Positions 1-8,960 of a stretch of 35,987 bases of DNA are shown here, piece by piece. Below the pieces are notes generated by a model. It ran no database searches. It was given only the letters and a program-made list of their open reading frames with translations, and was not told the DNA's origin. Every line of letters begins with the position of its first letter. Position 1 is the first letter of the stretch. The position numbers and the translations under genes are program-made. This DNA is from Bacillus marinisedimentorum (lineage in GTDB: Bacteria > Bacillota > Bacilli > Bacillales > Bacillaceae_O): positions 1-35,987 of the forward strand of contig NZ_LWBL02000069.1 in NCBI RefSeq assembly GCF_001644195.2. The letters run 5' to 3'.

Positions 1-440
1 CCCTCGCAATTTTCACGTGGATCTCCCGCCTTTTCCCGCCAAACCGTTTCTTTCACGCGAAAAGGCTGTGCTTTACCGAAAAACCTAAGTTCTTTGAAAT
101 AGTTGCGATTTGCGAAGCGAAAATGAATGATGGGGAAACCTCCGAAAGGAAGAGCAATAATCCCCTATCAGAAGAACAGGTCATTATTTTGCCGGGCGAG
201 CGCAACATAAGAGTGTACATTCCCGATTTGGTTTAGCAAGTGATCATCCCTGGAACTCCATAAAGAATGTCCAAATAATCCACCGGGCTTGGGCTTGCCG
301 GGCCCTTCGTTTTTCATGGTGACCAGTCCGGACGCCAGTACTGTGCGAATTCATTGGCCGCTGCAGGAGAGGGGGAGAGCTTTCCGCGCATGAATAACTT
401 TTGCCTCCACATTCGATTATCGGGCGCTCCACTAACGAAT
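1..440. other. Left-edge stretch without a supported gene
   Basis: No recognised gene is seen on either strand. A + strand frame is open from base 3 to a stop at 234-236, but its translation has no recognisable motif and no start with a ribosome site. In B. subtilis the gene next to zapA on this side is rnhC on the opposite strand; I see no RNase HIII sequence here, so rnhC is either moved or lies beyond the window. Confidence 0.5.
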
Positions 441-450
441 CATAAATTTT

Positions 451-479
451 TTCACAATCCGTTTTTTTCGTGTTATGAT
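451..479 (+). promoter_or_regulatory. Sigma-A promoter for the zapA operon
   Basis: A -35 element TTCACA at 451-456 and a -10 element TATGAT at 474-479 are separated by 17 bases. Transcription would begin near 486, about 38 bases before zapA. Confidence 0.6.
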
Positions 480-523
480 ATGTATTAGGATTCTTTGAGA
501 TGCTAAGATTGGGGGTCTCCTGC

Positions 524-793
524 ATGGCAGATGGGAAAAAATCAAGGACCACCGTTGAAATATATGGACAGCAATATAAAATTGTCGCAGACGAGTCTAG
601 AAGCCATGTCAAAATGGTGGCAAGTCTTGTTGATGAAAAGATGAAAGAACTTAAAGAAATGAATGCGGCACTGGATGTGAATAAACTCGCTGTTCTGACT
701 GCCGTTAATGCGGTGAACGACTATTTGCTCCTTGAGCAGAAATATATCAAACTTGCTGAATCTATACAGAAAGAAGAGGAAAAAGAACAATAA
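524..793 (+). CDS. zapA: Cell division protein ZapA
   Basis: ZapA binds FtsZ in the cytoplasm and promotes bundling of protofilaments in the Z ring. The product is 89 residues, close to the 85 of B. subtilis ZapA, and carries the family N-terminus with the IYGQQYKIV strand followed by the SHVKMVASLVDEKM helix and a C-terminal coiled-coil tail rich in E and K. I chose the ATG at 524 because the G-rich ribosome site at 511-515 lies 8 bases upstream and the protein then begins MADGKK as in relatives; an upstream in-frame start at 500 would leave no ribosome site. Its stop overlaps the next start by one base (TAATG), so yshB is translationally coupled. First gene of the operon. Confidence 0.93.
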   Translation: MADGKKSRTTVEIYGQQYKIVADESRSHVKMVASLVDEKMKELKEMNAALDVNKLAVLTAVNAVNDYLLLEQKYIKLAESIQKEEEKEQ

Positions 794-1344
794 TGCTTGA
801 TCTAATATTGCTTATCGTACTGATATCCGGATTTGTCGTAGGGCTGCGAAGAGGTTTCATTCTTCAGCTTGTCTATCTTACCGGCTTCATCGTTGCTTTC
901 GTTGTGGCTTATTTGTATTTTGATGATCTTGCTCCCCATTTGAAACTATGGGTGCCGTATCCAGCTTTGCCTGAAGGCAGTTCAATGCAGTTGTTTCTAG
1001 ACAACATACATATAGAGGCTGCCTATTACCGTGCAATTGCTTTTGCCGTATTGTTCTTCGGGACGAAAATCATTATGCACATCATCGGTGCGATGTTTGA
1101 CTTCCTGGCCGATTTGCCGGTATTGCGCACCTTTAACGGCTGGCTGGGCGGCGCGCTCGGATTTATAGAGGTTTACTTGATTGCTTTTATTCTTTTATAT
1201 CTTGCTGCATTCATGCAGGTCGAGTTTATCCAGCAAGCGCTGGGGGATTCGATCCTTGCTCAAGTCATCGTTGAGCATACGCCTGGTCTTTCAAGGCTGA
1301 TCACGAACTTATGGGTTGAACACATCGCAACACTTCTCCGTTAG
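793..1344 (+). CDS. yshB: CvpA family membrane protein (YshB-like)
   Basis: Integral membrane protein of 183 residues with four hydrophobic segments (roughly residues 1-20, 24-45, 75-100 and 112-145). The opening MLDLILLIVLISGFVVGLRR followed by a Gly-Phe-Ile turn is the typical start of CvpA proteins, a family first linked to colicin V production in E. coli; the function in Bacillus is not settled. The start is fixed by the TAATG overlap with zapA. The gene lies between zapA and polX, as yshB does in B. subtilis. The family assignment rests on the N-terminus, topology and synteny; no catalytic residues are apparent. Confidence 0.85.
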   Translation: MLDLILLIVLISGFVVGLRRGFILQLVYLTGFIVAFVVAYLYFDDLAPHLKLWVPYPALPEGSSMQLFLDNIHIEAAYYRAIAFAVLFFGTKIIMHIIGAMFDFLADLPVLRTFNGWLGGALGFIEVYLIAFILLYLAAFMQVEFIQQALGDSILAQVIVEHTPGLSRLITNLWVEHIATLLR

Positions 1345-1433
1345 GAGGAGTGTTTTTGCACGTAAAGGGAATTACTGAAAAAAGCGAAACGTACCGGCAA
1401 ACCTGCCGAAAAATGGTGTACGGAGGGATGCAA

Positions 1434-3164
1434 ATGCTTCAGGTCAATAAAAAGGATGTCATAAAAACGTTAGAAACAATAGCGGTCTATATGGAATTGA
1501 AGGGTGAAAACAGTTTCAAAGTATCGGCATACCGGAAAGCTGCGCAGGCCCTTGAAACAGATGACCGGAGCCTTGCGGACATTGGGGATCCGACGGAACT
1601 GAAAGGGATAGGGAAAGGTACAGGGGAAGTGATAACCGAGTTGATGGAAACCGGCAAATCCTCGGAACTCGAAGATTTGAAAAAGGAAGTTCCGTCCGGT
1701 CTTGTCCCGCTTTTACAAGTACAGGGGCTTGGCGGGAAGAAACTGGCCAAACTGTATAAGGAGCTCGGAGTCATAGATGCTGATTCGTTAAAAAAAGCGG
1801 CAGGGGACGGGGAAATTCAGAAACTCAGCGGATTTGGCAAGAAATCAGAAGAAAAGATTCTTGCTGCCCTTGAAGAAATGGGAACACGGCCTGAACGCCT
1901 GCCGATCGCTTTCATGCTTGCAGCTGCTGAAAAGGTGGAAGATTCCCTTAGAGGTATGGCAGGCATTGAAAAGTGGTCAAGGGCAGGAAGCCTGCGGCGC
2001 ATGAGGGAAACGGTGAAAGATATGGATTTTATTATCGCAACAGAGAAGCCTGAAAACGTCCGGAATCAGCTTCTCGAATTGGAAGGAATCGAGGAAGTCA
2101 TTGCGAGCGGGGATACGAAGGTTTCCCTTGTCATGGTATTTGGGTATGATGTGGCCGTTGACTTCAGGCTTGTCCAGCCAGCCGAGTTCGCTACCGCGCT
2201 CCACCATTTTACCGGATCAAAGGACCATAACGTCCGAATGCGGCAGCTCGCCAAGGAGAAAGGCGAAAAGATCAGCGAGTATGGTGTTGAGGTACAGGAG
2301 ACCGGAGAAATTCTCACCTTTGAAAGTGAGGAAGCGTTTTTCAGCCATTTCGGACTTCCATTCATTCCGCCGGAAATCAGAGAGTCAGGTGAAGAAGTCG
2401 ACGCTTACCTGGAAGCTGATATCAGGCTTGTCGAAGTTGGCGATATTAAAGGGGATCTCCATATGCATACGACCTGGAGTGACGGCGCCTATTCGATTGA
2501 AGAAATGGTGGAAGCAGCCCGGAAGAGGGGGTATGAATATATTTGCATCACCGATCATTCCCAATATTTGCGGGTGGCAAATGGCCTGACACCGGAAAGG
2601 CTCAGGGCACAGCGCAAAGAAATCGACCGCCTTAATGAAAAATATAATGACATTTTAATTCTGTCAGGCACCGAAATGGATATCCTGCCGAATGCCGAAC
2701 TTGATTTCGATGAACATATGATGGGGGAACTTGATCTTGTGATTGCTTCAATTCATTCAAGCTTTTCACAGGATCGGAAAACGATCATGAAGCGTTTAAA
2801 ACAGGCAGTCAAAAACAATCACGTTGATATTATCGCTCATCCGACCGGGCGCTTGATCGGCAGGCGGGAAGGATACGATGTGGACCTTGACATGCTTATT
2901 GAACTTGCTGCCGAAACGGATACGGCACTTGAGCTGAACGCAAACCCGCATCGGCTCGATCTTTCAGCAGAGTGGCTCAGAAAAGCGCAGGATGCTGGAG
3001 TTAAGCTTTCCATTAACACGGATGCCCACCAAATCGATACATTCGACCATATGAAAATCGGCGCAGCTGCAGCCAGAAAAGGCTGGGTGAAAAAAGAGAC
3101 CGTCATAAATACATGGGATATCGCTGACCTTACCGCCTTTTTAAAAAGGAATGACAATTCGTAA
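1434..3164 (+). CDS. polX: DNA polymerase X with PHP domain
   Basis: Family X DNA polymerase of 576 residues (B. subtilis PolX has 570), acting in gap filling during base excision repair. Domains in order: N-terminal helix-hairpin-helix region with GIGKGTGEV and a second GLGGKKLAKLY motif (about 50-140); nucleotidyltransferase palm with Gly185-Ser186 and catalytic acids Asp196, Asp198 and Asp243; C-terminal PHP domain from about 341 with DLHMHTTWSDG (His343, His345), TDHS, IIAHPTGR and NTDAH motifs, the metal-dependent 3'-5' exonuclease/AP-endonuclease site. The frame opens upstream at 1350, but CGGAGGG at 1421-1427 is 6 bases before the ATG at 1434, and MLQVNKKDVIK aligns with known N-termini. 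Third gene of the zapA operon. Confidence 0.95.
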   Translation: MLQVNKKDVIKTLETIAVYMELKGENSFKVSAYRKAAQALETDDRSLADIGDPTELKGIGKGTGEVITELMETGKSSELEDLKKEVPSGLVPLLQVQGLGGKKLAKLYKELGVIDADSLKKAAGDGEIQKLSGFGKKSEEKILAALEEMGTRPERLPIAFMLAAAEKVEDSLRGMAGIEKWSRAGSLRRMRETVKDMDFIIATEKPENVRNQLLELEGIEEVIASGDTKVSLVMVFGYDVAVDFRLVQPAEFATALHHFTGSKDHNVRMRQLAKEKGEKISEYGVEVQETGEILTFESEEAFFSHFGLPFIPPEIRESGEEVDAYLEADIRLVEVGDIKGDLHMHTTWSDGAYSIEEMVEAARKRGYEYICITDHSQYLRVANGLTPERLRAQRKEIDRLNEKYNDILILSGTEMDILPNAELDFDEHMMGELDLVIASIHSSFSQDRKTIMKRLKQAVKNNHVDIIAHPTGRLIGRREGYDVDLDMLIELAAETDTALELNANPHRLDLSAEWLRKAQDAGVKLSINTDAHQIDTFDHMKIGAAAARKGWVKKETVINTWDIADLTAFLKRNDNS

Positions 3165-3191
3165 GGACAGCGCATAAGGAAGGTGAAACAG

Positions 3192-5555
3192 ATGAAACAT
3201 GCACTTCATACTCTCGAATTTGACAAGGTAAAAGAAAGGCTGAGATCGCACGCAGCTTCTTCACTCGGAAAAGACAAAGCTGACAGACTGGAGCCTTCAG
3301 CTGACCGGGAGGAAGTTGCTTACTGGCAGGATGAAACGGATGAGGCCGTGCATGTTCTTAGGGTTAAAGGGAATGTGCCGCTTGGCGGTGTGTTTGATAT
3401 CAGGCCGCAGGTTAAGCGGGCCCAGATCGGCGGCATGCTGAATCCGAAAGAATTGCTGGATATCTCAAGCACGCTGTATGGCGCGAAAAATATGAAGCGA
3501 TTCATCGAGAATCTGCTTGAGGAAGAAGAAGTGGAGTTGCCGATCCTTAACCGGCATGCAGAAGAGATTGTCACGCTTACAAACCTTGAACGGCGAATCA
3601 ATCAAAGTATTGATGACAGCGGCCGTGTGATGGACAGTGCCAGCGAAAAACTGCGCGGTATCCGGAATGACCTCAGAACGACGGAAGCCCGGATCAGGGA
3701 GAAACTTGAAAACTTGACACGGAGTTCTTCTACACAAAAAATGCTTTCTGATGCCATAGTCACCATCCGCAACGACCGTTTTGTCGTACCGGTGAAACAG
3801 GAGTACCGTGGATCCTTCGGCGGCATGGTCCATGACCAGTCTTCTTCGGGGGCAACCCTCTTCATTGAGCCGCAGGCTGTTGTTGAAGCGAATAATAAGC
3901 TTCAAGAGGCCAAAATGCGCGAAAAGCATGAGGTTGACCGTATCCTCGCGGAATTATCGGCATTTGTTGCTGAAGATGCCGACATACTGCTTCAGCTTGT
4001 CGGAGTGCTTGCCGACCTGGATTTCATGTTCGCTAAAGGGATGTACAGCCAGGCCATCAAAGGCTCGAAGCCAGCCATTAATGATGAAGGCTATATGAAA
4101 CTTAACCGGGCACGCCATCCGCTTATCCCGCTTGATGAAGTGGTCGCAAGTGATGTTGAACTGGGCGGTGACTTCAGTTCCATCGTCATTACCGGACCAA
4201 ATACAGGCGGAAAAACTGTTACGCTCAAAACAATCGGCCTGATTGCATTGATGGCTCAGGCGGGATTGCAGGTGCCGGCCCATGACGGATCGGCCGTTAC
4301 CGTTTTTGAGAAGGTGTTCGCCGACATCGGTGATGAACAGTCGATCGAACAAAGCCTCAGTACCTTTTCTTCACATATGACGAATATCGTGGAGATTTTA
4401 AAGCATGTCGATCATAAGAGCCTTGTTCTGTTTGATGAGCTTGGAGCTGGAACCGATCCTCAGGAAGGTGCGGCGCTCGCGATCGCCATTCTGGATGAAG
4501 TATACAGCAGGGGGGCAAGGGTCGTTGCGACCACCCACTATCCTGAACTGAAAGCATACGGTTATAACCGTAAAGGGGCCATTAATGCAAGTGTGGAATT
4601 TGATATAGAGACACTCAGTCCAACGTATCGCCTTTTGATTGGCATACCTGGCAAAAGCAATGCATTTGAAATCTCAAAAAGGCTTGGACTGGACACTTCC
4701 ATCATTGAAAATGCCAGAGGGTATATCGGCACTGAAACGAACAAAGTGGAGAACATGATCGCATCGCTCGAACAAAGCCGCAAGAGTGCAGAGCGGGAAA
4801 GAGACGAGGCCGTGCGTCTCCGCGAAGAGGCTGCGGCAATCCATCAAGAGCTGGAAGAAAAACTGGCGGCTTTCACCGAGCAGCGGGAAGCGATGATGAA
4901 GGATGCCGAGAAAAAAGCGAACGAAGCGGTCAATCTGGCTAAAGAGCAAGCAGAGGAAATTATCACTGACATCAGGCAGATGCAAAAACGCCAGAATAAC
5001 GCGGTCAAGGAGCATGAGCTGATAGATGCGCGCAAAAAACTGGAAGATGCAGCACCTGAGCTTGCCAAAAAGCGTCCTTCACCGGGCAAAGTGCATAAGG
5101 CCGGCCAGCAAGAACTTCTTCCGGGAGATGAAGTGAATGTCATCAGTCTCGGCCGGCAGGGGCATATCGTTGAACAATCGGGTGACAATGAATTCACCGT
5201 ACAGCTTGGGATTATGAAGATGAAAGTGAAGAGGAAAGACCTGGAATACATTAACAGGCCCCAGCCGGTAGAAACGAAGCCCATGGCGACTGTAAAAGGG
5301 AGCACTGGACATGTGAAACCGGAGCTGGATTTACGGGGTGAACGGTTTGAAGATGCACTGCTCAAAGTTGAAAAGTATTTGGACGATGCGCTCCTGGCCG
5401 GCTATCCGTCTGTTACAATTATCCATGGTAAAGGGACTGGTGCACTGCGCAAGGGCGTGCAGGAATGGGCCAGAAAACAGCGGGCGATTAAAAATATCCG
5501 ATCTGGCGGCATGAACGAAGGCGGCGGCGGAGTAACAGTCCTCGAACTGAAATAA
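3192..5555 (+). CDS. mutS2: Endonuclease MutS2 / ribosome quality-control ATPase
   Basis: 787 residues, close to B. subtilis MutS2 (785). MutS2 lacks the mismatch-recognition domain of MutS; it acts on branched DNA to limit recombination and, in B. subtilis, also on collided ribosomes. Visible parts: N-terminal core and clamp helices (1-300), Walker A GPNTGGKT at 335-342, Walker B ending Asp415-Glu416, the ABC-type signature region SLSTFSSHM, a long Glu/Lys-rich coiled coil (about 515-635), a KOW-like strand region (about 640-680), and a C-terminal Smr nuclease domain from LDLRGER at 712 with an HGKGTG motif near 745. The ATG at 3192 is preceded by AAGGAAGGTG at a suitable distance; the GTG at 3183 is too close to it. 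Last gene of the operon, 27 bases after polX. Confidence 0.95.
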   Translation: MKHALHTLEFDKVKERLRSHAASSLGKDKADRLEPSADREEVAYWQDETDEAVHVLRVKGNVPLGGVFDIRPQVKRAQIGGMLNPKELLDISSTLYGAKNMKRFIENLLEEEEVELPILNRHAEEIVTLTNLERRINQSIDDSGRVMDSASEKLRGIRNDLRTTEARIREKLENLTRSSSTQKMLSDAIVTIRNDRFVVPVKQEYRGSFGGMVHDQSSSGATLFIEPQAVVEANNKLQEAKMREKHEVDRILAELSAFVAEDADILLQLVGVLADLDFMFAKGMYSQAIKGSKPAINDEGYMKLNRARHPLIPLDEVVASDVELGGDFSSIVITGPNTGGKTVTLKTIGLIALMAQAGLQVPAHDGSAVTVFEKVFADIGDEQSIEQSLSTFSSHMTNIVEILKHVDHKSLVLFDELGAGTDPQEGAALAIAILDEVYSRGARVVATTHYPELKAYGYNRKGAINASVEFDIETLSPTYRLLIGIPGKSNAFEISKRLGLDTSIIENARGYIGTETNKVENMIASLEQSRKSAERERDEAVRLREEAAAIHQELEEKLAAFTEQREAMMKDAEKKANEAVNLAKEQAEEIITDIRQMQKRQNNAVKEHELIDARKKLEDAAPELAKKRPSPGKVHKAGQQELLPGDEVNVISLGRQGHIVEQSGDNEFTVQLGIMKMKVKRKDLEYINRPQPVETKPMATVKGSTGHVKPELDLRGERFEDALLKVEKYLDDALLAGYPSVTIIHGKGTGALRKGVQEWARKQRAIKNIRSGGMNEGGGGVTVLELK

Positions 5556-5834
5556 GGAATGTGATTACTGCTAAAAGTAATGGCTCTGTTCAATCACAAA
5601 GTTGAGTAATTAACGTTGTTGGAGCGGAAGGCAATATTCAGGAGGGTCCCGAAGGAGTGAAACGGCGTGAACGGCGCCGCGGGGATAACAAGTGCCTCAT
5701 GCCAAATCCAAGAACGTTTTATAGCAGAGCCAAAAGAAAAAAAGCAGTGATTCCGGTATAAGGTTAGGGCATTCAAAATATTCTGCTGATCTCACAGCAA
5801 GTGTGCGGAAGCAGTGATACTAAAAGAGAGGCAC
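5556..5834. other. Gene-free spacer with a degenerate dispersed-element block
   Basis: No open frame with a credible start is seen. A 12-base block GGCTCTGTTCAA at 5582-5593 recurs at 21135-21146, and TTGTTGGAGCGGAAGGC at 5618-5634 resembles, from memory, the start of a palindromic intergenic element widespread in Bacillaceae. I see no intrinsic terminator with a T-tract after mutS2 and no convincing promoter for yshE. Confidence 0.35.
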
Positions 5835-6248
5835 ATGCAAATGGATAATTTTTGGGGAAACGTATACGTCGAGACAGCGGCCCATTACAGTGTGGTCGTC
5901 CTGTCTGTTGTTGTGTTCATGACGATATTTGAACTTGTGACCAAATATCAGAATTGGGATGAAATCAAACGGGGGAATCTATCAGTTGCTATGGCCACCG
6001 GTGGAAAAATCTTCGGCCTGGCTAACATTTTCCGTTATTCCATTGCCCATAACGACTCACTAATCACGATGATGGTCTGGGGAGCATTCGGATTCTTACT
6101 GTTGCTGAGCGGATACTTTATATTTGAGTTTTTGACGCCAAAGTTTAAAATTGATGATGAAATTGAAAATGATAACCGCGCCGTCGGTTTTATCGCTATG
6201 GTGATATCAGTCGGCCTATCTTACGTCATCGGTTCAGGGATTGGCTGA
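5835..6248 (+). CDS. yshE: DUF350 family membrane protein (YshE-like)
   Basis: Membrane protein of 137 residues with four predicted helices (about 15-38, 55-75, 80-105 and 115-137), matching the four-helix plan of DUF350 proteins. Its molecular function is unknown. The stretch SVAMATGGKIFGLANIFR between helices 1 and 2 is the type of loop conserved in the family. The start at 5835 follows AGAGAG at 5825-5830; ATG codons at 5814 and 5841 are alternatives. It sits between mutS2 and lcfA exactly as yshE does in B. subtilis, which supports the name. A microprotein gene with its own ribosome site follows 25 bases after the stop. Confidence 0.85.
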   Translation: MQMDNFWGNVYVETAAHYSVVVLSVVVFMTIFELVTKYQNWDEIKRGNLSVAMATGGKIFGLANIFRYSIAHNDSLITMMVWGAFGFLLLLSGYFIFEFLTPKFKIDDEIENDNRAVGFIAMVISVGLSYVIGSGIG

Positions 6249-6273
6249 TAACTGCATGTAAGGAGACGGGAAA

Positions 6274-6351
6274 ATGGAAACACTGGCAAAAGTCCTATTA
6301 GTCCTCTGCGGGATTTTTATCATTTGGGGCATCGTTTATTTACTATTCTAA
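6274..6351 (+). CDS. 25-residue single-span membrane microprotein
   Basis: A short frame of 25 codons reads METLAKVLLVLCGIFIIWGI then VYLLF and a stop. It is one hydrophobic helix with a short charged N-terminus. It starts with ATG, is preceded by AAGGAGACGGG (6260-6270) at a good distance, lies 25 bases after yshE, and ends just before an intrinsic terminator, so it is probably the last cistron of the yshE transcript. I recognise no family. A role as a small partner or regulator of YshE is only a guess from position. Its shortness means chance occurrence cannot be excluded. Confidence 0.55.
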   Translation: METLAKVLLVLCGIFIIWGIVYLLF

Positions 6352-6370
6352 AAAAGAACTATCTTAAAGA

Positions 6371-6402
6371 AGGCTGTCCATGTCACGGACAGCCTATTTC
6401 TG
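6371..6402 (+). terminator. Intrinsic terminator after yshE and the microprotein
   Basis: Nine perfect pairs, AGGCTGTCC (6371-6379) with GGACAGCCT (6387-6395), a 7-base loop, then ATTTCTGTT. The T-run is interrupted, so termination may be only moderate. Confidence 0.7.
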
Positions 6403-6476
6403 TTGGATGAAATTAAAGAGCTTATCCAGTGCCCCCGACATTTTACGCCTTTTTAATTTGGATTATTTAAAATATT

Positions 6477-6505
6477 TTAACTAATAGGCGAGTTTCCGGT
6501 ATAAT
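6477..6505 (+). promoter_or_regulatory. Probable sigma-A promoter for lcfA
   Basis: A perfect -10 TATAAT at 6500-6505 has TTAACT at 6477-6482 as the -35 element with a 17-base spacer, in an AT-rich stretch. No FadR-type palindrome (TGAATGA followed by TCATTCA) is visible between 6351 and 6535. Confidence 0.55.
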
Positions 6506-6534
6506 AAATTTATATTATAAAGGAGGGTGATGAA

Positions 6535-8232
6535 ATGGAACAATTGTCCCAGAACCCATGGCTTAAACACTATCCAGAACAAATCGGGGAAAAACTTGAC
6601 TATCCTGATAAACCAGTAGGCCAGTTCTTGAAGGAAGCGGACGAAGAGATGCCGGAAAAGAAAGCGCTTCACTTTTTGGGGAAGGAAATGACCTACAAAG
6701 AAGTGTACGAACAGGCTGTCAGGTTTGCTAATTATCTTCAAACACTCGGCATCCAAAAAGGTGACAGGGTTTCCATCATGCTGCCCAACAGTCCACAGGG
6801 AGTGATCAGTTATTATGGAATTCTGCTGGCCGGTGGAATCGTCGTCCAGACAAATCCGATGTATATGGAACGCGAATTGGAGTACCAGCTGAATGATTCA
6901 GGTGCAAAAGCTATTGTATGCCTGGATTTGCTGTATCCGAAAGTAAGCGCCGTCAGAGATAAGACGCCAGTCGAGCATGTTATCGTGACAGGAGTCAAGG
7001 ACTATCTTCCATTTCCGAAGAATGTGATTTACCCCTTCATCCAAAAGAAGGAGCATAACATTGTCGTGAAAGTGGAAAGCGGCCCGAATACTCATTTGTT
7101 CACGGATGTGATTCGCTTTGGTGCATTCAAAGAATTGGATGTTCAGATCAACCCTGAGGAAGACCTGGCCCTCCTCCAGTATACGGGAGGCACCACCGGC
7201 AGCCCGAAAGGAGTCATGCTCACGCATAAAAACCTCGTTTCCAATACGGCAATGAGTATGACGTGGATGTATAATTTGAAAAAAGGGGAAGAACGGATCC
7301 TGGCAATTCTCCCGTTTTTCCATGTATTCGGGCTTACAGTCGTCTTAAACCTATCCGTCATGTTCCGCGCCAAAATGATTATCTTGCCGAAGTTCGATGC
7401 AGAAGATACACTTAAAACGATACAGAAACAAAAACCAACGATTTTTCCGGGAGCTCCGACCATTTATATCGCACTTCTTAATCATCCGAAAATCAAGAAT
7501 TATGATCTGTCTTCCATCGATTCCTGCATAAGCGGATCTGCTCCGCTACCGGTGGAAGTCCAGGAGAAATTCGAGGCTGTTACCGGCGGAAAACTTGTAG
7601 AAGGTTATGGCCTGACTGAAGCATCACCTGTCACCCACTCCAATTTCCTCTGGGAAAAAAGGGTTAAAGGGAGTATCGGGGTGCCGTGGCCGGACACTGA
7701 TGCAATGATCGTTTCACCAGAAACAGGTGAACGGGCAAAGCCTGGGGAGATAGGAGAACTGGCAGTGAAAGGCCCGCAAGTCATGAAAGGATATTGGAAC
7801 AGACCGGAAGAAACGGCGGCAACCTTCCTCAATGGCGAGTGGCTGTTAACTGGTGATCTCGGCTATATGGATGATGATGGGTATTTTTATATCGTGGACC
7901 GGAAAAAAGACATGATCATAGCAGGCGGCTTCAATATCTATCCGCGTGAGATCGAAGAAGTCCTATATGAACATGAAGCGATCCAGGAAGCAGTGGTGGC
8001 AGGAATTCCAGATCCATACCGCGGCGAAACGGTGAAAGCTTACATTGTTGTAAAGGAAGGGCTCTCTTTGACAGAACAGGAAGTCAATGATTACTGCCGA
8101 AAACACCTTGCCGCATATAAAGTGCCGCGCCTGATCGAATTCAGGGAAGAACTGCCGAAGACAGCTGTCGGTAAAATTTTGCGCAGGCAGCTCGTCGAGG
8201 AAGAAAAAGAAAAAATCACGGAGGCCCAGTAA
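6535..8232 (+). CDS. lcfA: Long-chain fatty acid-CoA ligase
   Basis: AMP-forming acyl-CoA synthetase of 565 residues that activates long-chain fatty acids with ATP and CoA for beta-oxidation; probably membrane-associated. Visible ANL-superfamily motifs in order: the phosphate-binding loop YTGGTTGSPKG at 216-226, YGLTE at 358-362, the GDLG region with Asp441, the hinge DRKKDM, and the catalytic lysine of TAVGKILRR (Lys547) that drives adenylation. The ATG at 6535 follows AAGGAGGGTG (6520-6529). It precedes fadR as in B. subtilis, but here a terminator and a new promoter separate the two genes, so it is likely monocistronic. Confidence 0.93.
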   Translation: MEQLSQNPWLKHYPEQIGEKLDYPDKPVGQFLKEADEEMPEKKALHFLGKEMTYKEVYEQAVRFANYLQTLGIQKGDRVSIMLPNSPQGVISYYGILLAGGIVVQTNPMYMERELEYQLNDSGAKAIVCLDLLYPKVSAVRDKTPVEHVIVTGVKDYLPFPKNVIYPFIQKKEHNIVVKVESGPNTHLFTDVIRFGAFKELDVQINPEEDLALLQYTGGTTGSPKGVMLTHKNLVSNTAMSMTWMYNLKKGEERILAILPFFHVFGLTVVLNLSVMFRAKMIILPKFDAEDTLKTIQKQKPTIFPGAPTIYIALLNHPKIKNYDLSSIDSCISGSAPLPVEVQEKFEAVTGGKLVEGYGLTEASPVTHSNFLWEKRVKGSIGVPWPDTDAMIVSPETGERAKPGEIGELAVKGPQVMKGYWNRPEETAATFLNGEWLLTGDLGYMDDDGYFYIVDRKKDMIIAGGFNIYPREIEEVLYEHEAIQEAVVAGIPDPYRGETVKAYIVVKEGLSLTEQEVNDYCRKHLAAYKVPRLIEFREELPKTAVGKILRRQLVEEEKEKITEAQ

Positions 8233-8238
8233 ATCCGG

Positions 8239-8268
8239 AGGAGCCAAATGCCACGGCTCTTCTTTTTG
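8239..8268 (+). terminator. Intrinsic terminator between lcfA and fadR
   Basis: AGGAGCC (8239-8245) pairs with GGCTCTT (8255-8261), seven pairs with one G-U, loop of nine bases, followed by CTTTTT (8262-8267). It would end the lcfA transcript. Confidence 0.65.
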
Positions 8269-8292
8269 AGTCTCTTTCTTTGCGGTTCTATA

Positions 8293-8321
8293 TTGACAGT
8301 AAATTTAGAATAATATAGAAT
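8293..8321 (+). promoter_or_regulatory. Strong sigma-A promoter for fadR-fadB-etfB-etfA
   Basis: A consensus -35 TTGACA at 8293-8298 and -10 TAGAAT at 8316-8321 with a 17-base spacer. The predicted start point falls near 8328, the first base of the FadR-type palindrome. Confidence 0.8.
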
Positions 8322-8327
8322 GAAGTT

Positions 8328-8347
8328 ATGAATGAACCATCATTCAT
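8328..8347. promoter_or_regulatory. FadR operator (autoregulatory)
   Basis: A perfect palindrome ATGAATGA-ACCA-TCATTCAT. It contains both half-sites of the B. subtilis FadR box (TGAATGA, four bases, TCATTCA). It lies at the +1 region of the promoter at 8293-8321, where bound FadR would block initiation until long-chain acyl-CoA releases it. The ATG at 8328 is part of this operator and not the fadR start. Confidence 0.82.
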
Positions 8348-8372
8348 TTTTCTAGAGAGGGAGACGGGGGCT

Positions 8373-8960
8373 GTGAAACAAAATAAACCAAAGTATAAAA
8401 AAATCATTGAGGCTGCTGTCGATGTCATTGCGGAAAATGGGTACCATCAAGCCCAGGTATCACGGATTGCAAAACAGGCTGGTGTAGCAGACGGCACAAT
8501 CTATCTCTATTTTAAAAACAAAGAAGACATCCTCATTTCACTTTTTCAGGTGAAAATGGGAGTCCTTGTTGAGGAAGTCCAAAAAGCCATTGCAGGAAAA
8601 ACGGATGCTGAAGCGAAGTTATTAGCGTTGACAAGCATGCACTTCAGTCTTTTGTCAGAGGATGTGAACCTGGCCGTCGTCACACAGCTCGAACTCAGAC
8701 AGTCATCTAAATCCCTTCGTCTCAAGATTAACGAAGTGTTAAAAGACTATTTGCAGGTTATTGATTCAATCCTTGAAGAAGGGATTGCCGCGGGTGCTTT
8801 CGATCCCGAGCTCGATATAAGGCTCGCAAGGCAGATGATATTCGGAACACTTGACGAAACGGCAACCAACTGGGTCATGAATGATCATAAATATAATCTG
8901 GCGGCGCTAGCTGCTCCTGTTCACCGGCTGTTAGTGAATGGGCTCAGCAATCAATCATAA
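8373..8960 (+). CDS. fadR: Fatty acid degradation repressor FadR (TetR family)
   Basis: TetR-type repressor of 195 residues; in B. subtilis the orthologue represses beta-oxidation genes and is released by long-chain acyl-CoA. The N-terminal helix-turn-helix covers about residues 8-55 (IIEAAVDVIAENGY, then VSRIAKQAGVADGTIYLYF), near-identical in type to B. subtilis FadR; the C-terminal ligand domain contains TQLELRQS and LARQMIFGTLDE. I chose the GTG at 8373: the protein then begins MKQNKPKYKK like relatives, and G-rich sequence (GGGAGACGGGGG) lies upstream. The longer frame from ATG 8328 would place the operator inside the gene. It is the first gene of the fadR-fadB-etfBA operon and probably represses itself. 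Confidence 0.93.
   Translation: MKQNKPKYKKIIEAAVDVIAENGYHQAQVSRIAKQAGVADGTIYLYFKNKEDILISLFQVKMGVLVEEVQKAIAGKTDAEAKLLALTSMHFSLLSEDVNLAVVTQLELRQSSKSLRLKINEVLKDYLQVIDSILEEGIAAGAFDPELDIRLARQMIFGTLDETATNWVMNDHKYNLAALAAPVHRLLVNGLSNQS

Noticed and set aside
3-236. Open + strand frame of 77 codons at the left edge
   Set aside because: No recognisable motif, no ribosome site at the internal ATG (123), and the length is within what chance allows.
244-612. 122-codon - strand frame over the zapA promoter
   Set aside because: It overlaps zapA in antisense and covers its promoter; no family features.
2101-2589. 162-codon + strand frame inside polX
   Set aside because: It overlaps the catalytic region of polX in another frame and has no ribosome site or family motif.
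8328-8372. ATG at 8328 as the fadR start
   Set aside because: It is the first base of the FadR palindrome and near the predicted transcription start; homology supports GTG 8373.
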